Source: Carettochelys insculpta (taxonomy: Eukaryota > Chordata > Testudines > Carettochelyidae). From it: a DNA stretch of 64,000 nt. Each line of letters begins with the position of its first letter. Position 1 is the first letter of the stretch. The DNA lies in NCBI RefSeq assembly GCF_033958435.1, contig NC_134138.1, positions 190,933,298 through 190,997,297 of the forward strand, written 5' to 3'. Below the pieces are notes generated by a model that saw nothing but the letters and a program-made list of their open reading frames with translations, was not told the DNA's origin and did not search any database. Shown piece by piece: positions 32,939 to 43,229 of the stretch. A program made the position numbers and the translations under genes.

Positions 32939-33154
32939 CAGGTATCAGAGGGGTAGGTGTGTTAGTCTGGATCTGTAACTGCAACGGAGGGTCCTGTGGC
33001 ACCTTATAGACTGACAGAAAAGTTTTGAGCATGAGCTTTCGTGAGCACAGGCTCACTCCACCAGACGCTGGTGTGATGAAGTGAGTCTGTGCTCACGAAA
33101 GCTCACGCTCAAAATTTTTCTGTTAGTCTGTAAGGTGCCACAGGACCCTCCGTT
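32939..33154 (+). mobile_element. Foldback retroposon copy R3 with hammerhead-like core
   Basis: A 216-bp insertion flanked by a 13-bp duplication with one mismatch (ACTTCCCAAGTCT at 32926-32938, ACTTCCCAAATCT at 33155-33167). Bases 32983-33060 and about 33075-33152 are inverted repeats. The first 44 nt (GGTATCAGAGGGGTAGG... to 32982) stay outside the hairpin; this is the same constant end as in R1 and R2, here on the left because the copy is in the opposite orientation. The right arm has GTGATGA (C3 changed to G, 33073-33079), stem GTGAG/CTCAC (33081-33085, 33092-33096), GAAA (33097-33100), GC-TCAC-GC and TC. Confidence 0.8.
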
Positions 33155-33169
33155 ACTTCCCAAATCTGT

Positions 33170-34821
33170 ACATTTAAAACCTTTTGGGTTATATGAAATC
33201 CACAGCTGAATTTGACAGCTCAGGATTCTTTCTAGATCAAACAACACATATCAGAAAAGGGAAGAAAAAGCCACCTATAGGGCCATGTTAGTTATTCCTG
33301 AGGAAGGGCCCTTGTTTGAGCCAATAGCATGTGGCATGGAGGATCTGATTAGCACACGTGCTGCCTCATATTCCCACGTGGGCTTTAATCCTTCATGGTG
33401 CTGAATGTCATGTGTAGTCCCTCTGCCACAACCTGTCCCTGTTCCATTCTCTGGTTGGAAACCAGTCTGTTGTGATTGTATTCGACTACTGAATCCCATG
33501 TGGTTCTACGTCCCATGCATCTGGGTAGTGACTGCACACTCTTCCTAGCTCTATGTCTCTCAGGCACATTCCTGGGTGCTCTTCTTGTTTAGTGGGATCC
33601 CATAATTAACTCACCTAAACCTTGAAACAAGTGATGCTGTGCTCTTCAGTTCTTAGACATATTCCCCTATGTTCCACCTGGCTGTGGAAGTTCTGGTTTC
33701 ATAATTACACCCTGCAGGGACAACATGACAATAAAGCAAGATGCATGGGATTAGCAGAGGAATGTTTAAATCACAAACAATTTACTCTTTCAAAAAGCAT
33801 AAACAGTTACAGATCTATGGGGAACAAACAAACAAACAAACTCCTAAATGCAACCCACCCCCGGATCCCAGTCAGATGTTGACACCCTGTGAGCCTAAGA
33901 TTTTGGAGAATGTTTAAAATCCAAAATCAGATTAGAATTTGTGACTTCTCCCTAAGCCTAAGGTTTGGTCCAAGATTTCAGGTCAACAGCTTTTCTGGCC
34001 TGCTTGGCTTTGACTTCTGGAATAACCTGTTTTGCTTAGGCCCACCCACTTCCCAGCATCCAAACAATACAGAAACATTTAACTTTTAAAATGGTCTTAT
34101 GTCCCTTTTTTTGCCCACGTGTTTCTTCTGGGGAAATTCCACTACCCTCCTCTCCCCATCCATCTCCCTGTTGACCTCTATAGGGTGGCATTAAAACTTC
34201 AAAGGCTCTGCAAGTAGAAAACCCTTTGTTTCAGTGGGGAAGAGTCGTTCAAACCTGCTGGCCCTTGATTGCTCTGTCACAGCTTCTCAGGCATAGACTA
34301 TCCACTAGCTGTCAAGCCTGTGCTACAAAATGGATGCTCTAACCCCCAATGGAGGTTAGTATTGTAAGTGGTTTTCCAAAACAAAATAGAATTAATAATT
34401 TCACAGACTTGTCCTCTAAACTGCCACATGGCCCTTGCAGTGAATAGGACAAATAACATCAAGAAGGGTTGGAAGAAGAGGATCCCAAAGCAGATCTGGA
34501 AAGAGACCATATTGCTCATTCTAATGTCAGTTTTTGCTCAACACACCCATGGTTTGGCTTGCCTGGTGGCTCTGTGGTACAATTTCTAACAGGTATTACC
34601 AACTTGTAGCCCAAGGCTCTGAATACATATCTCTTAGCCAAGATAGACTGAACACACTAACTACTTTACCTGTTAGAAGTATCACAGTTCAGAATTTCTT
34701 GCTGTCTCAACCTTGTTGGCATTTCAGAGTCTCTCACATTACCTAGGTGTCTTTGTCTCAGAGCATTGTGAGAAAATGTGTAGAGACTTAGCAAGGGGGT
34801 GGTAAATGGAGGATACATATA
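33170..34821. other. Intergenic
   Basis: No gene supported; contains direct repeat b copy 2 and a short (AAAC)n run near 33828-33841. Confidence 0.5.
33888..33965 (+). repeat. Direct repeat b, second copy
   Basis: Second copy of the 32757-32835 sequence, 1.13 kb away in the same orientation. Confidence 0.7.
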
Positions 34822-35503
34822 AGCCGTGTCTACACGTGCACGCTACTTCGAAGTAGCGGCACTAACTTCGAAATAGCGCCCGTCATGGCTACACGTGCCG
34901 GGCGCTATTTTGAAGTTAACTTCGACATTAGGCGGCGAGACGTCGAAGTCGCTAACCCCATGAGGGGATAGGAATAGCGCCCTACTTCAACGTTCAACGT
35001 CGAAGTAGGGACCGTGTAGTCGTTGCGCGTCCCGCAACTTCGAAATAGCGGGGTCCTCCATGGCGGCCATCAGCTGAGGGCTTGAGAGACGCTCTCTCTC
35101 CAGCCCCTGCGGGGCTCTATGGTCACAGTGTGCAGCAGCCCTTAGCCCAGGGCTTCTGGCTGCTGCTGCTGCAGCTGGGGATCCATGCTGCAGGCACAGG
35201 GTCTGCAACCAGTTGTAGGCTCTGTGTATCTTGTGTTGTTTAGTGCAACTGTGTCTGGGAGGGGCTCTTTAAGGGAGCGGCTTGCTGTTGAGTCCGCCCT
35301 GTGACCTTGTCTGCAGCTGTGCCTGGCACCCTTATTTCGATGTGTGCTACTTTGGCGTGTAGACGGTCCCTTGCAGCGCCTACTTCGATGTGGTGCTGCG
35401 CAACGTCGAAGTTGAACATCGACGTTGCCAGCCCTGGAGGACGTGTAGACGTTATTCATTGAAATAGCCTATTTCGAAGTTGGCTTCACGTGTAGACGTA
35501 GGC
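34822..35503 (-). mobile_element. Harbinger-derived MITE copy B (682 bp)
   Basis: Same family as 12923-13604, in reverse orientation and of identical length. Ends AGCCGTGTCTACACGTG and GTGTAGACGTAGGC, target duplication ATA (34819-34821, 35504-35506). The internal part carries the minus-strand 105-codon frame shared by the family. Confidence 0.85.
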
Positions 35504-35615
35504 ATACAGTGCCAGCATGTGGGGCAATGCCCTTGTTGCCACTACACTGAAGTGTAAGAGGGAGGAGGCTCAACCAAATTGAATACACCAATATGGTTAG
35601 TGGTGGGCCATTACA

Positions 35616-35699
35616 CCTAATGGTTGAAATAAATGGAAAAGAAAATCCAAGTGGAAAACTAAGAAAGGAGAGAAATTCCCCCTCCCTCCACCACCAGTA
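35616..35699 (+). repeat. Direct repeat a, second copy
   Basis: Second copy of 31990-32075, same orientation, 3.6 kb away. Lies just outside MITE copy B. Confidence 0.7.
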
Positions 35700-35706
35700 T
35701 GAATCA

Positions 35707-37329
35707 CCATATTCTGAGAGAAAGGATCCCCTTTTCCCCACTAGCAAAACCTGTTAAAAGGAAAAGATGTTTGAAGTGAAGGGTATCCAGTATGGAGTTA
35801 CTGCCTCAGGTGTGCATGAAAACTGTCCGTGAATACTGGGTGTCCCCTTAAGACTAGGGGGCACCTTGGGAAACTGAATGAAGGCAATAGTTAATTTGTA
35901 AAATAGTTAACATGTAATTCTTAGAAAAATAATTATCTGATGCATAAGTAAAAAATCTAAAGTTGCATCTTTATTTCCTGAGTAACCTGTATGTGTTTGC
36001 TTCTCTTACCGTTTCATTTTTGAATTGGTGTTTTTCTCTATTAAATTAAGATAGTTTATTTGCCTCAAACAGATCTCTGTTTTGCAAACTGTGCATAGTG
36101 TAAAGTGAACTTGAGAACCAGAGAACAGATTTCACTCTCTCAGGAGTGACAAAGGAAAGCCTGAATGTCCAGTAGTGCAGAACTTGGGTTAGATGAATTT
36201 GAGGAGACTTGAGACTGGAAGGGCCATTGAGGCCACCCTGCAAGGAGGCAATAGAGTGATGGAAGCCTGCGTGGGACCCTTATACTTGTGGGCTGCCCAG
36301 AGCCATAGCTGCATAGCATTAAAGTACCCAAAGTTATAAGGCAGGTGGTGAGAGAACACTTTATTGGACTGAGTGATATCTAAAGCATCCCAGGGAACAA
36401 TGCTGATGGTGTTTCTTTAATTGTCCTTCAAATCTATCCCATTTTTTTACCATTCACACAAACATACAACTGGTTGATTTTTTCCCATTTTAACAAAATT
36501 CAAACTTTTAATTTTTGAAACCAAAAATGCCCCAGAAGGATATATTTTAAAAAATGTTGCAATTTGTTTTCCCTTTTTTCTACCGACAGCTCTAATGTCT
36601 AACCCTACTGGTTGTTCCTATAATTCTGAGAACATGTATTGAAATGAATACGATTCAGACACAGATTGATCCGGAGCTCTGGTGGGATTGGGAAAATACC
36701 TGAGCCTTGGTGGTGGTGGTGCTGGGTGTATTGTGGTACAGGCTTGGCAAAGGGTCAGGCTGCTACTGCATGCCTCAGGGCTGTGTCATTGCAGACTTTG
36801 TTGGAAGGGCAAGATAACTCATCTGCACTCTTGATGCATGCCAGAATGGTAAATCACTTGAGCTCCTTCGGAGGGGCAGCTAACTGAGCAGCCTAGTTTG
36901 GCTGTACGTTTGTTTCACAATTGGCACCTTTCACAACCCCAGGTTGCCCAGGAGCCAGTTAGAACTGGTTGAAAATTTGGTTCACAAAACCCCTGAATTT
37001 TTGACAAAAGAATCTTTTTTTGTGATATGTCTACTTCACTTGGAAAACTGACTTTACCTCTAAATTGATTTTCTTTTAATCAAGAAACAACACACAAAAT
37101 CTAAGTGTTAATGTTTTTTGGCCAAAGATTGAAAAAAATTGGTTCGGGAAAGTTATTGTTATATCTCATGGGAGCTGTAATTTGGATGATTTAAGTCCCC
37201 ATTCTCTTCTATGGTCCAGGTTCTCCCAATGAACTCCATCTCCCATGATGCAACACCGCTATAGACACCCATGAAGCATTGAAATAATTCAGCTAAGGCA
37301 GAAAGCATGGTGTGTAATGGGGGATTTAG
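35707..37329. other. AT-rich intergenic
   Basis: No gene or clear repeat recognised. Confidence 0.5.
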
Positions 37330-37712
37330 TCCTGGTCTACAATATAGAATTAAGTCAAGACAGATTACGTTGACCTCACTCTAAAACTGAAACGTTGCCC
37401 CCACTGATATAACTCATCCACTACGCTGACTTAATTACTCCTCCTCTGTCAGAAACGTACTTTGGGCAAAATAATTAAGGCATGCAAGGTCAGTGTAGAG
37501 ATGAGTTGCTTAAATTGGCTGTTGCTGCCTTTCAGAAGCCATCCCTCAATGCCCCACACTGAAAGTTAAATCAGTGCAAGCATGTCTGGTGAGGGCATGC
37601 AATGCCAACACAAGGAGCAGAGCATGGACATGCAAAAGCAATTTAATTACCGTGACCACTGTATGTTGAAGTGACTTAGGTGAACATAATTGTGCAGTAT
37701 AGACAGACCCAT
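37330..37712. mobile_element. Old MITE
   Basis: The left end, CCTGGTCTACAATATAGAATTAAG, and the right end, complement of GGGTCTGTCTATACTGCACAATTA, form a diverged inverted repeat. The interior has GTTGACCTCA and AAGTGACTTAGG motifs typical of turtle MITEs. No coding capacity. Confidence 0.6.
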
Positions 37713-38061
37713 TGTCTGGCCAAGTAGCCTGGCCTATAACAAAGAATGGCGGCGTGAGTCACCTTATCTATAGCTGTAACAAGACATCACGGTATTTTTA
37801 AATCAAGTTTTCAACGAAAATTTATCAAAATTTCAGCTAAAAAATTTTGATTCTCAATTTTTCATGAAAAGACAAAATTTTCCCATTGCTAGGTTAATGC
37901 ACACACTTTATTTCATTACTTTCAGTCAAAACTTCCCATAGAAAAAAGGTGGACAATCAGTTCCCCTTCCCAACCTTGTCCCCCAACAGCTCTAACAATG
38001 CAGGTATGTGCCAGTGGTATGTCACAAAATTCAATTGCTAGAGTAAAATAAAGTTGACTTA

Positions 38062-38739
38062 GGCTACGTCTACATGTGAACGCTACATCAAAATAGCTTA
38101 TTTCGATGTAGTGACATCGTCCTCCAGGGCTGGCAACGTCGACGTTCAACATCGACGTTGCGCAGCACCACATCGAAATAGGCGCTGCGAGGGAATGTCT
38201 ACACGCCACAGTAGCACACATCGAAATAAGGGTGCCAGGCACAGCTGCAGACAGGGTCACAGGGCGGACTCAACAGCAAGCCGCTCCCTTAAAGGGCCCC
38301 TCCCAGACACAGTTGCACTAAACAACACAAGGTCCACAGAGCTGACAACTGGTTGCAGACCTTGTGCCTGCAGCATGGATCCCCAGCTGCCGCAGCAGCA
38401 GCCAGAAGCCCTGGGCTAAGGGCTGCTGCACACTGTGACCATAGAGCCCCGCAGGGGCTGGAGAGAGAGCGTCTCTCAAGCCCTCAGCTGATGGCCGCCA
38501 TGGAGGACCCCGCAATTTCGATGTTGCAGGACGCGCAACGACTACACAGTCCCTACTTCGACATTGAACGTCGAAGTAGGGCGCTATTCCTATCCCCTCA
38601 TGGGGTTAGCGGCTTCGACGTCTCACCGCTTAACGTCGATGTTAACATCGAAATAGCGCCCAACACGTGTAGCCGTGATGGGCGCTATTTCGAAGTTAGT
38701 GCCGCTACTTCGAAGTAGTGTGCACGTGTAGACATGGCT
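38062..38739 (+). mobile_element. Harbinger-derived MITE copy C (678 bp)
   Basis: GGCTACGTCTACATGTG at the left, GTGTAGACATGGCT at the right, TTA duplication at 38059-38061 and 38740-38742. Same internal order as copies A, B and D, including CAGCATGGATCCCCAGCTGC and GATGGCCGCCATGGAGG. Carries the 102-codon and 121-codon overlapping frames. Confidence 0.88.
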
Positions 38740-39678
38740 TTAGTGTTAAAATAAGCAGCTCTCAGACTACACTGATTTTTTTCACATTTAATTCAATAAA
38801 TATGTCTATACTACTAAAGAGACTGCAGAGTTGCCATCAACTTACCAAGGAGAACTTGGCAAAAAACTGTGTGGCTTCAGAGTGCAAATGGCCTTGATCA
38901 GGTGGCATTTCGATACAAATGAAGGTTAGAACCAACCATGCCAGTAGTTGGTTACAAGTTAGTTAAAAACTATAGCCTGTAGTAAATAGAGCTGCTTGAT
39001 TTTTAAATCCATTTTTTAAAAATTAAAAATGGGACAAAAATGAAAAATTTCAAAAATACTTGTTTGCACCCAAATCTGATTCCTTTTGTAACTCTACTGT
39101 ACTACTTACACAGGTTCAAGTGGATACCTATAAAGTGGATTCACATTTCTAAATCTCTATTACAAGTATAACAAGACTGTAGGAAGTAAAGACATTAAGG
39201 CTATGTCTACACTACAAATTAACTTCGAAGTTAACTTCAAAGTAAGGGGCTACTTCGAAATAGCCTGCAGAGTGTCTACACATGCTTTTCCTTACTTCAA
39301 AGTAAGGGAGGCTAATTTTGAAGTCACTACTCCATTCCTGAGAATGAAGTAGCAGCTTACTTCGACCTGTAACTTCAAAGTTAATGTGTGTAGATGCTCT
39401 GCACTCCTTACTTCGAAGTATGCAGTTCTCCAAGGAGGGTTCCCCCGGAGGATGGAGACAGTCTGGTCAGCCCAGGCAGGGCTCTATGGTCCCTGCTGGC
39501 TGCCTTAAAGGAAGCAGCTCCCTGGTAACCCCAGGCAGGAAGCTGAGAGTGTGCCACAAGCAGGGGGCAGCATGATCTCTGCCCTGGACTGTCCCTGATT
39601 GAAGCACCCAACAGTCTCTGCAGCCCCTACCCACCATGGCTGCATGACAGGACCCCCGTCCCCCTCTGGGAGCTCTAG

Positions 39679-41078
39679 AGGAGGGGTCCCAGGAATCACA
39701 GGGCACAGGCAAGGGCAGAGCCAGGAGGGGACCCCCCCTGGACAGAGGCAGAGCTTAAGGACCTCCTCGCTCTGTGGGGGGAGGAGGAGGTCCTGCGGCA
39801 AGTTGGAACCCGCCAGCACAACACCGAGGCATTTGACCGGCTGGCCAGTGGTCTCACCACCTGTGGACACCCCAACCAGCCCAGTAGCAGCATCCGAATT
39901 AAAGGAAAGGGGCTGCGCCAGGCATGTATTAAGGCCCTTGATGCTGCCAGCCAGTCGGGGGCACGGCCTGTCCACTGCCCCCACTACCAGGAGCTGCACA
40001 GGCTCCTGGGACCAAGGGAGGTGGCCAGCCCGGAGCATGTAGTGGACACCTCTGTTCCCCACTGTGGATAGCGGTGAGGAGGCAGGCCCCTCCGGCACCA
40101 CCAGCCCCCGTGCTGAGATTGGCCCGCTGAGAATGAGGATGATGATGGGGGCTCCAGCAACGGAACCCTTGTCATCGCCCTCCCCTCCGGAACACCGAGC
40201 CGGGCATCATCCAGTCGGGCCTCGCCTGAGCCCCAGGAGGTCACAGCCAGTATGTTTGGGGCGAGTGGGACATCACAAGGGATGGGGACGGGGCCCCTCC
40301 CAGAATAGCCCCACAGCCCACACACCTGATGATGGGGGAGGGGGGGAACATGGGCTGATCCTTGCCAAATGGGAACACCTGGGCATCTGGGATCCCATGG
40401 ACCATCAGGTGGCAGGGAGGTGGGGCAGGGGGCAAGGAAGCTGGACATCCAGCCCTCCCGAGTCGGGAGCCAGCACTCACGGTCCATCCTCCGTCCCCTC
40501 CTGTCTCCACAGGTCCCTTGCCAGCCGGCCATCCCTGCAGTCCTAAGCGGGCCACAGTTGCAGAAGGTTGGGAGGCCGCCCCATTGCCTCAGCCCGCATC
40601 CCCCCACAGACATGGACGGGTCCCTCAGAGATGGTGGTGGAGGGATGAGGAGGCAGCCGCCAACTGGGCGGTCGTGCTGGAGCTGACTGGCACGCTGTGG
40701 GATATGGGAGTGAGGCTGGCCAACCGCATGGATGCCATGCTCCAGGCCTTGGCTGGCCGCCTCACCCAGCCTCCTGCCCCCTCTCCAGTCCATCCTGCGG
40801 CCACCCCTCCAGCAGCGTCTGCCTCTCCAGCCGCAGCCACCCCTCCAGCCTCAGCCCAACATGTGGCAGACCTGTCGCCAGCTGAGTGGCTTGAGCTGGC
40901 CTGGTGGCTGCTGATGGAAGCAGGCACTCCTGGCCCAGACCCAGTGGCTTCTCCTGTCTACCCCATGGGGGCAGAGTGCGTGGCACCCCCACCCCAGCAC
41001 AACCTCCCTGTGGTCACAGCTCCATCACAGCCCCACAGGGGACCCCGGTCCTGGGGTGGTAGGCATGGCCATGGCTGA
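39679..41078 (+). pseudogene. Harbinger Myb/SANT-like DNA-binding protein gene, degraded
   Basis: The second gene of Harbinger elements; its product normally binds DNA and helps the transposase reach the nucleus and the element ends. The frame open from 39679 to the stop at 40069-40071 contains PPWTEAELKDLLALWGEEEV at 39733-39792, then KGKGLRQACIKALDAASQSG and HYQELHRLLGP. This is the tryptophan/helix pattern of Myb_DNA-bind_4 / MSANTD proteins. Acidic Ser-rich linker pieces follow in other frames, then an acceptor-like CTGTCTCCACAG near 40512. A C-terminal frame to 41078 carries ELTGTLWDMGVRLANRMDAM. The in-frame TAG at 39676-39678 and the frame changes near 40070 and 40150 show it is broken; an intron between about 40270 and 40512 is possible. 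Confidence 0.75.
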
Positions 41079-41239
41079 TGTGGCTCCTGGCCCCCCACAC
41101 CTCAAACCAACTGACCCAACCCCCATCCCCGTCCCCCTCTCCAGTCCAGTCCCCCACCCAAGCCCCTGCCTCCCCACTGCCAACCAGTCTCCCCTGTACA
41201 CATGAAGGTTTCCACATTTCGTTCAGTATTGTATATTAG

Positions 41240-41245
41240 TTTATT
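41240..41245 (-). terminator. AATAAA polyadenylation signal for transposase copy 2
   Basis: AATAAA in minus sense, about 125 nt past the transposase stop (41369-41367). Confidence 0.5.
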
Positions 41246-41251
41246 TCCCCC

Positions 41252-41257
41252 ATTAAA
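41252..41257 (+). terminator. ATTAAA polyadenylation signal for the Myb gene
   Basis: ATTAAA in plus sense, 170 nt past the Myb gene stop. It lies 7 bp from the opposing AATAAA, so transcripts of the two convergent genes would meet here. Confidence 0.4.
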
Positions 41258-41582
41258 ACTTCCCATTCCCACCCTAGCCCATGTCCATGGTGCTTCCTGT
41301 GGGGTGGGTGTGTGAGGGGTGCAGGGTGGTGTGGTGTGTGGTGTGGTGTGTGGCTGAGGGCAGGGGTCAGGGCTGGCCCTGTGTGAAGGCCCGGCACAGG
41401 GCATCCCAGATGTTGACCCCATCCCACTGTGCCTCACAGCACAGGTCAGTGGGTGGCTGCTCATAGCTGGCCCCCTGGTCTGCGGCCCAGCCCTGCACTA
41501 AGGGCTCCCGGCGGCCCTCCACAAAGTTGTGGAGGGCACAGCAGGTGGCAATGACTGTGGGGGCGTTTGGGAGGCTGACATC

Positions 41583-41971
41583 TGTTGTATTTCTTTTTAG
41601 TGACAGGTCCCAGAGGTGCGATACCGCGAAGGATGAAAGACAAAGACGAACATAGACAGCAGGGGGCCAACAGTTCTATAGTCTGAAGGCCCTAAGTTTA
41701 TTATTCTCACAGCTTTTATAACCAAGTGAGAGCACATTATTATGAGAAAAGCAGTCAGCTACAATCAGCTACAATAACTGGCTCAGCACTTCTATCTCTA
41801 AAAAAGCCACATCAACCCTCCCAGTCCTTGAACATGAACTCTCAAAAACACCTAATCAAAACAACACAGCTCCCGGCGGCTTGCCTACACGAGAGCAGGT
41901 GTTCCGTCTAGATGCCAAGAGCCAAGCCAGGCCTGGGAAACATGTAGGAGGGAGAAGGCAAAACTCCTTCA
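41583..41971 (-). mobile_element. Solo LTR of an endogenous retrovirus
   Basis: A 389-bp sequence with TG...CA ends, flanked by an exact 6-bp duplication GACATC (41577-41582, 41972-41977). On minus it starts TGAAGGAG and ends ATACAACA. It has a TATA box (TATAAAA, complement of 41714-41720) and AATAAA (complement of 41697-41702) about a dozen bases apart, so the R region would be short, as in alpha- and some betaretroviruses. No internal viral genes remain, consistent with recombination between two LTRs. A 6-bp duplication is usual for class II (ERVK-like) elements; that class assignment is an inference. Its first bases (TGA) supply a stop to the interrupted transposase frame. Confidence 0.88.
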
Positions 41972-42514
41972 GACATCCAGCCTAGTGAGGAGGCACCGAA
42001 ACCTCCCCTTCAGCCTCCCGAATGCCTGCTCGACTGTGCCCCTGGCATGGTTGAGGTGACCATTAAAGATGCCCTGGACTGGTGTAGTGTGGCTGGTATA
42101 GGGCCACATGAGCCATGGGTGCAGCGGGTACGCGGCATCGACTATGATGCAGGGGGGCATCTTGATGTCCCCAGGTGTGAGCTCCCACAGGGGACATACG
42201 TGCCCTCCTGCACCTGCCGTCCCAGCCATGAATTCCGGAACACCCGGGCATCATGGGCCCTGCCCGGCCACCCCACACAAATCTAGGAAATGGCCCTTTG
42301 CATCTACCAGGGCCTGGAGTACCACTTAGTGGTACCCCTTCTTGTTTATGTAGGCGCCCCCACTGTGGTCCAGAGCCTGGATCGCAATATGCGTCCCATC
42401 CAGGACTCCAAAACAGTTGGGGAAGCCCAGGTCCGCGAACCCAGCAAGGGCGGTTTCCAGGTCCTCCCGGGTCATGACACATTGCAGGAGCACTGTGTTG
42501 ATGGCTTGGATGAC

Positions 42515-42643
42515 CTGTAGGAGGAAGGGGGAGATGTCCATGATCACCGGACTAGGGGCCCCATGTCCCCCACCGGGAACCCCCTGCCCCCTGCCTGGTC
42601 ACCCCCTCCCCGGGGGGGGGGCCATGGTGAGCACTGGCCATAC
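42515..42643 (-). other. Intron in the copy 2 transposase gene (129 bp)
   Basis: Minus strand: donor AAGGAG|GTATGG, acceptor CTTCCTCCTACAG|GTCATC, phase 0, at the position homologous to the copy 1 intron. The acceptor has a good pyrimidine tract. Confidence 0.8.
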
Positions 42644-43229
42644 CTCCTTCAGCACTGCTCCGATGGTGGCCTTGTCTACTCCAAATTGATGGCCGATGGA
42701 CCTGTGGCTGTTGGGGGTGGCCAGCCGCCATAGTGCGATGGCCACCCTCTTCTGCACCAGGATTGCTGGCCGCATTCGGGTGTCCCGGTGCTGGAAGACT
42801 GGGGTGAACCAATGGCAGAGGTCCTCAAATGTCTGCTGGGTCATCCTGAAATTCCTGAGCCACCGCTCATCGTCCCAGTCCTCCAGCACCAGCTGGTCCC
42901 ACCATTCTGTGCTGGTGGCACATGCCCACCAGCTCCGGATTGGGGGGGAATGGGGGACAGGCAACATGAGGGTGGTGAGGGCCTCAAGACTGGGTCCCAG
43001 GCGAGCAAGCTGCCTGCACTGCTGGTGCTGCATGGTGAGCAGCACGGCCAGAAGGCTGAGCAGGACTATGATGGCATCGTCCTCACTGAGGCAGGGAGCT
43101 GATATGGTCTCCGGCTGTTCCCCTGTGTATGTGGTGCTGCTGTCTTCAGCCTGTCAGCCTTCAGCATGTGCAGGCTGTGGGTGCTGGGAGGGGCCTTTTA
43201 AGGGGTTGGTTGGCAAGTTTTATACCTTC

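Larger units (their letters stand above)
41367..43045 (-). pseudogene. PIF/Harbinger DDE transposase pseudogene, copy 2, split by a solo LTR
   Basis: Read on minus: exon 1 (43045-42644) begins MLLTMQHQQCRQLARLGP, with WWDQLVLEDWDDERWLRNFR and RSIGHQFGVDKATIGAVLKE. A 129-bp intron follows. Exon 2 carries the first catalytic Asp in VLDGTHIAI (42398-42400), the second in IIVDAAYPLHPW (42137-42139) and Glu in VEQAFGRLKGRF. After the LTR the frame resumes with SLPNAPTVIATCCALHNFVE and ends at a stop at 41369-41367. All three catalytic residues survive. Damage: TAA at 42326-42328, a frameshift between there and 42229, and the 389-bp LTR after RLDV. Better preserved than copy 1. The start at 43045 is the first ATG of the open frame. 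Confidence 0.9.
39199..43225. mobile_element. PIF/Harbinger element copy 2, right end lost
   Basis: Left terminus GGCTATGTCTACACTAC preceded by TAA (39196-39198). Then GAAGTTAACTTCAAAGTAAGG arrays, a Myb/SANT-type gene on plus, and a transposase gene on minus that converge at about 41.1-41.4 kb. On the right, similarity to the family is visible up to GGGAGGGGCCTTTTAAGGGG (about 43193-43212). The terminal repeat itself is missing, so the right border is a truncation. A solo LTR interrupts the transposase. Confidence 0.8.

Noticed and set aside
39984..40793. 269-codon minus frame in Harbinger copy 2
   Set aside because: Antisense shadow of the Myb-type gene region; high GC keeps frames open.
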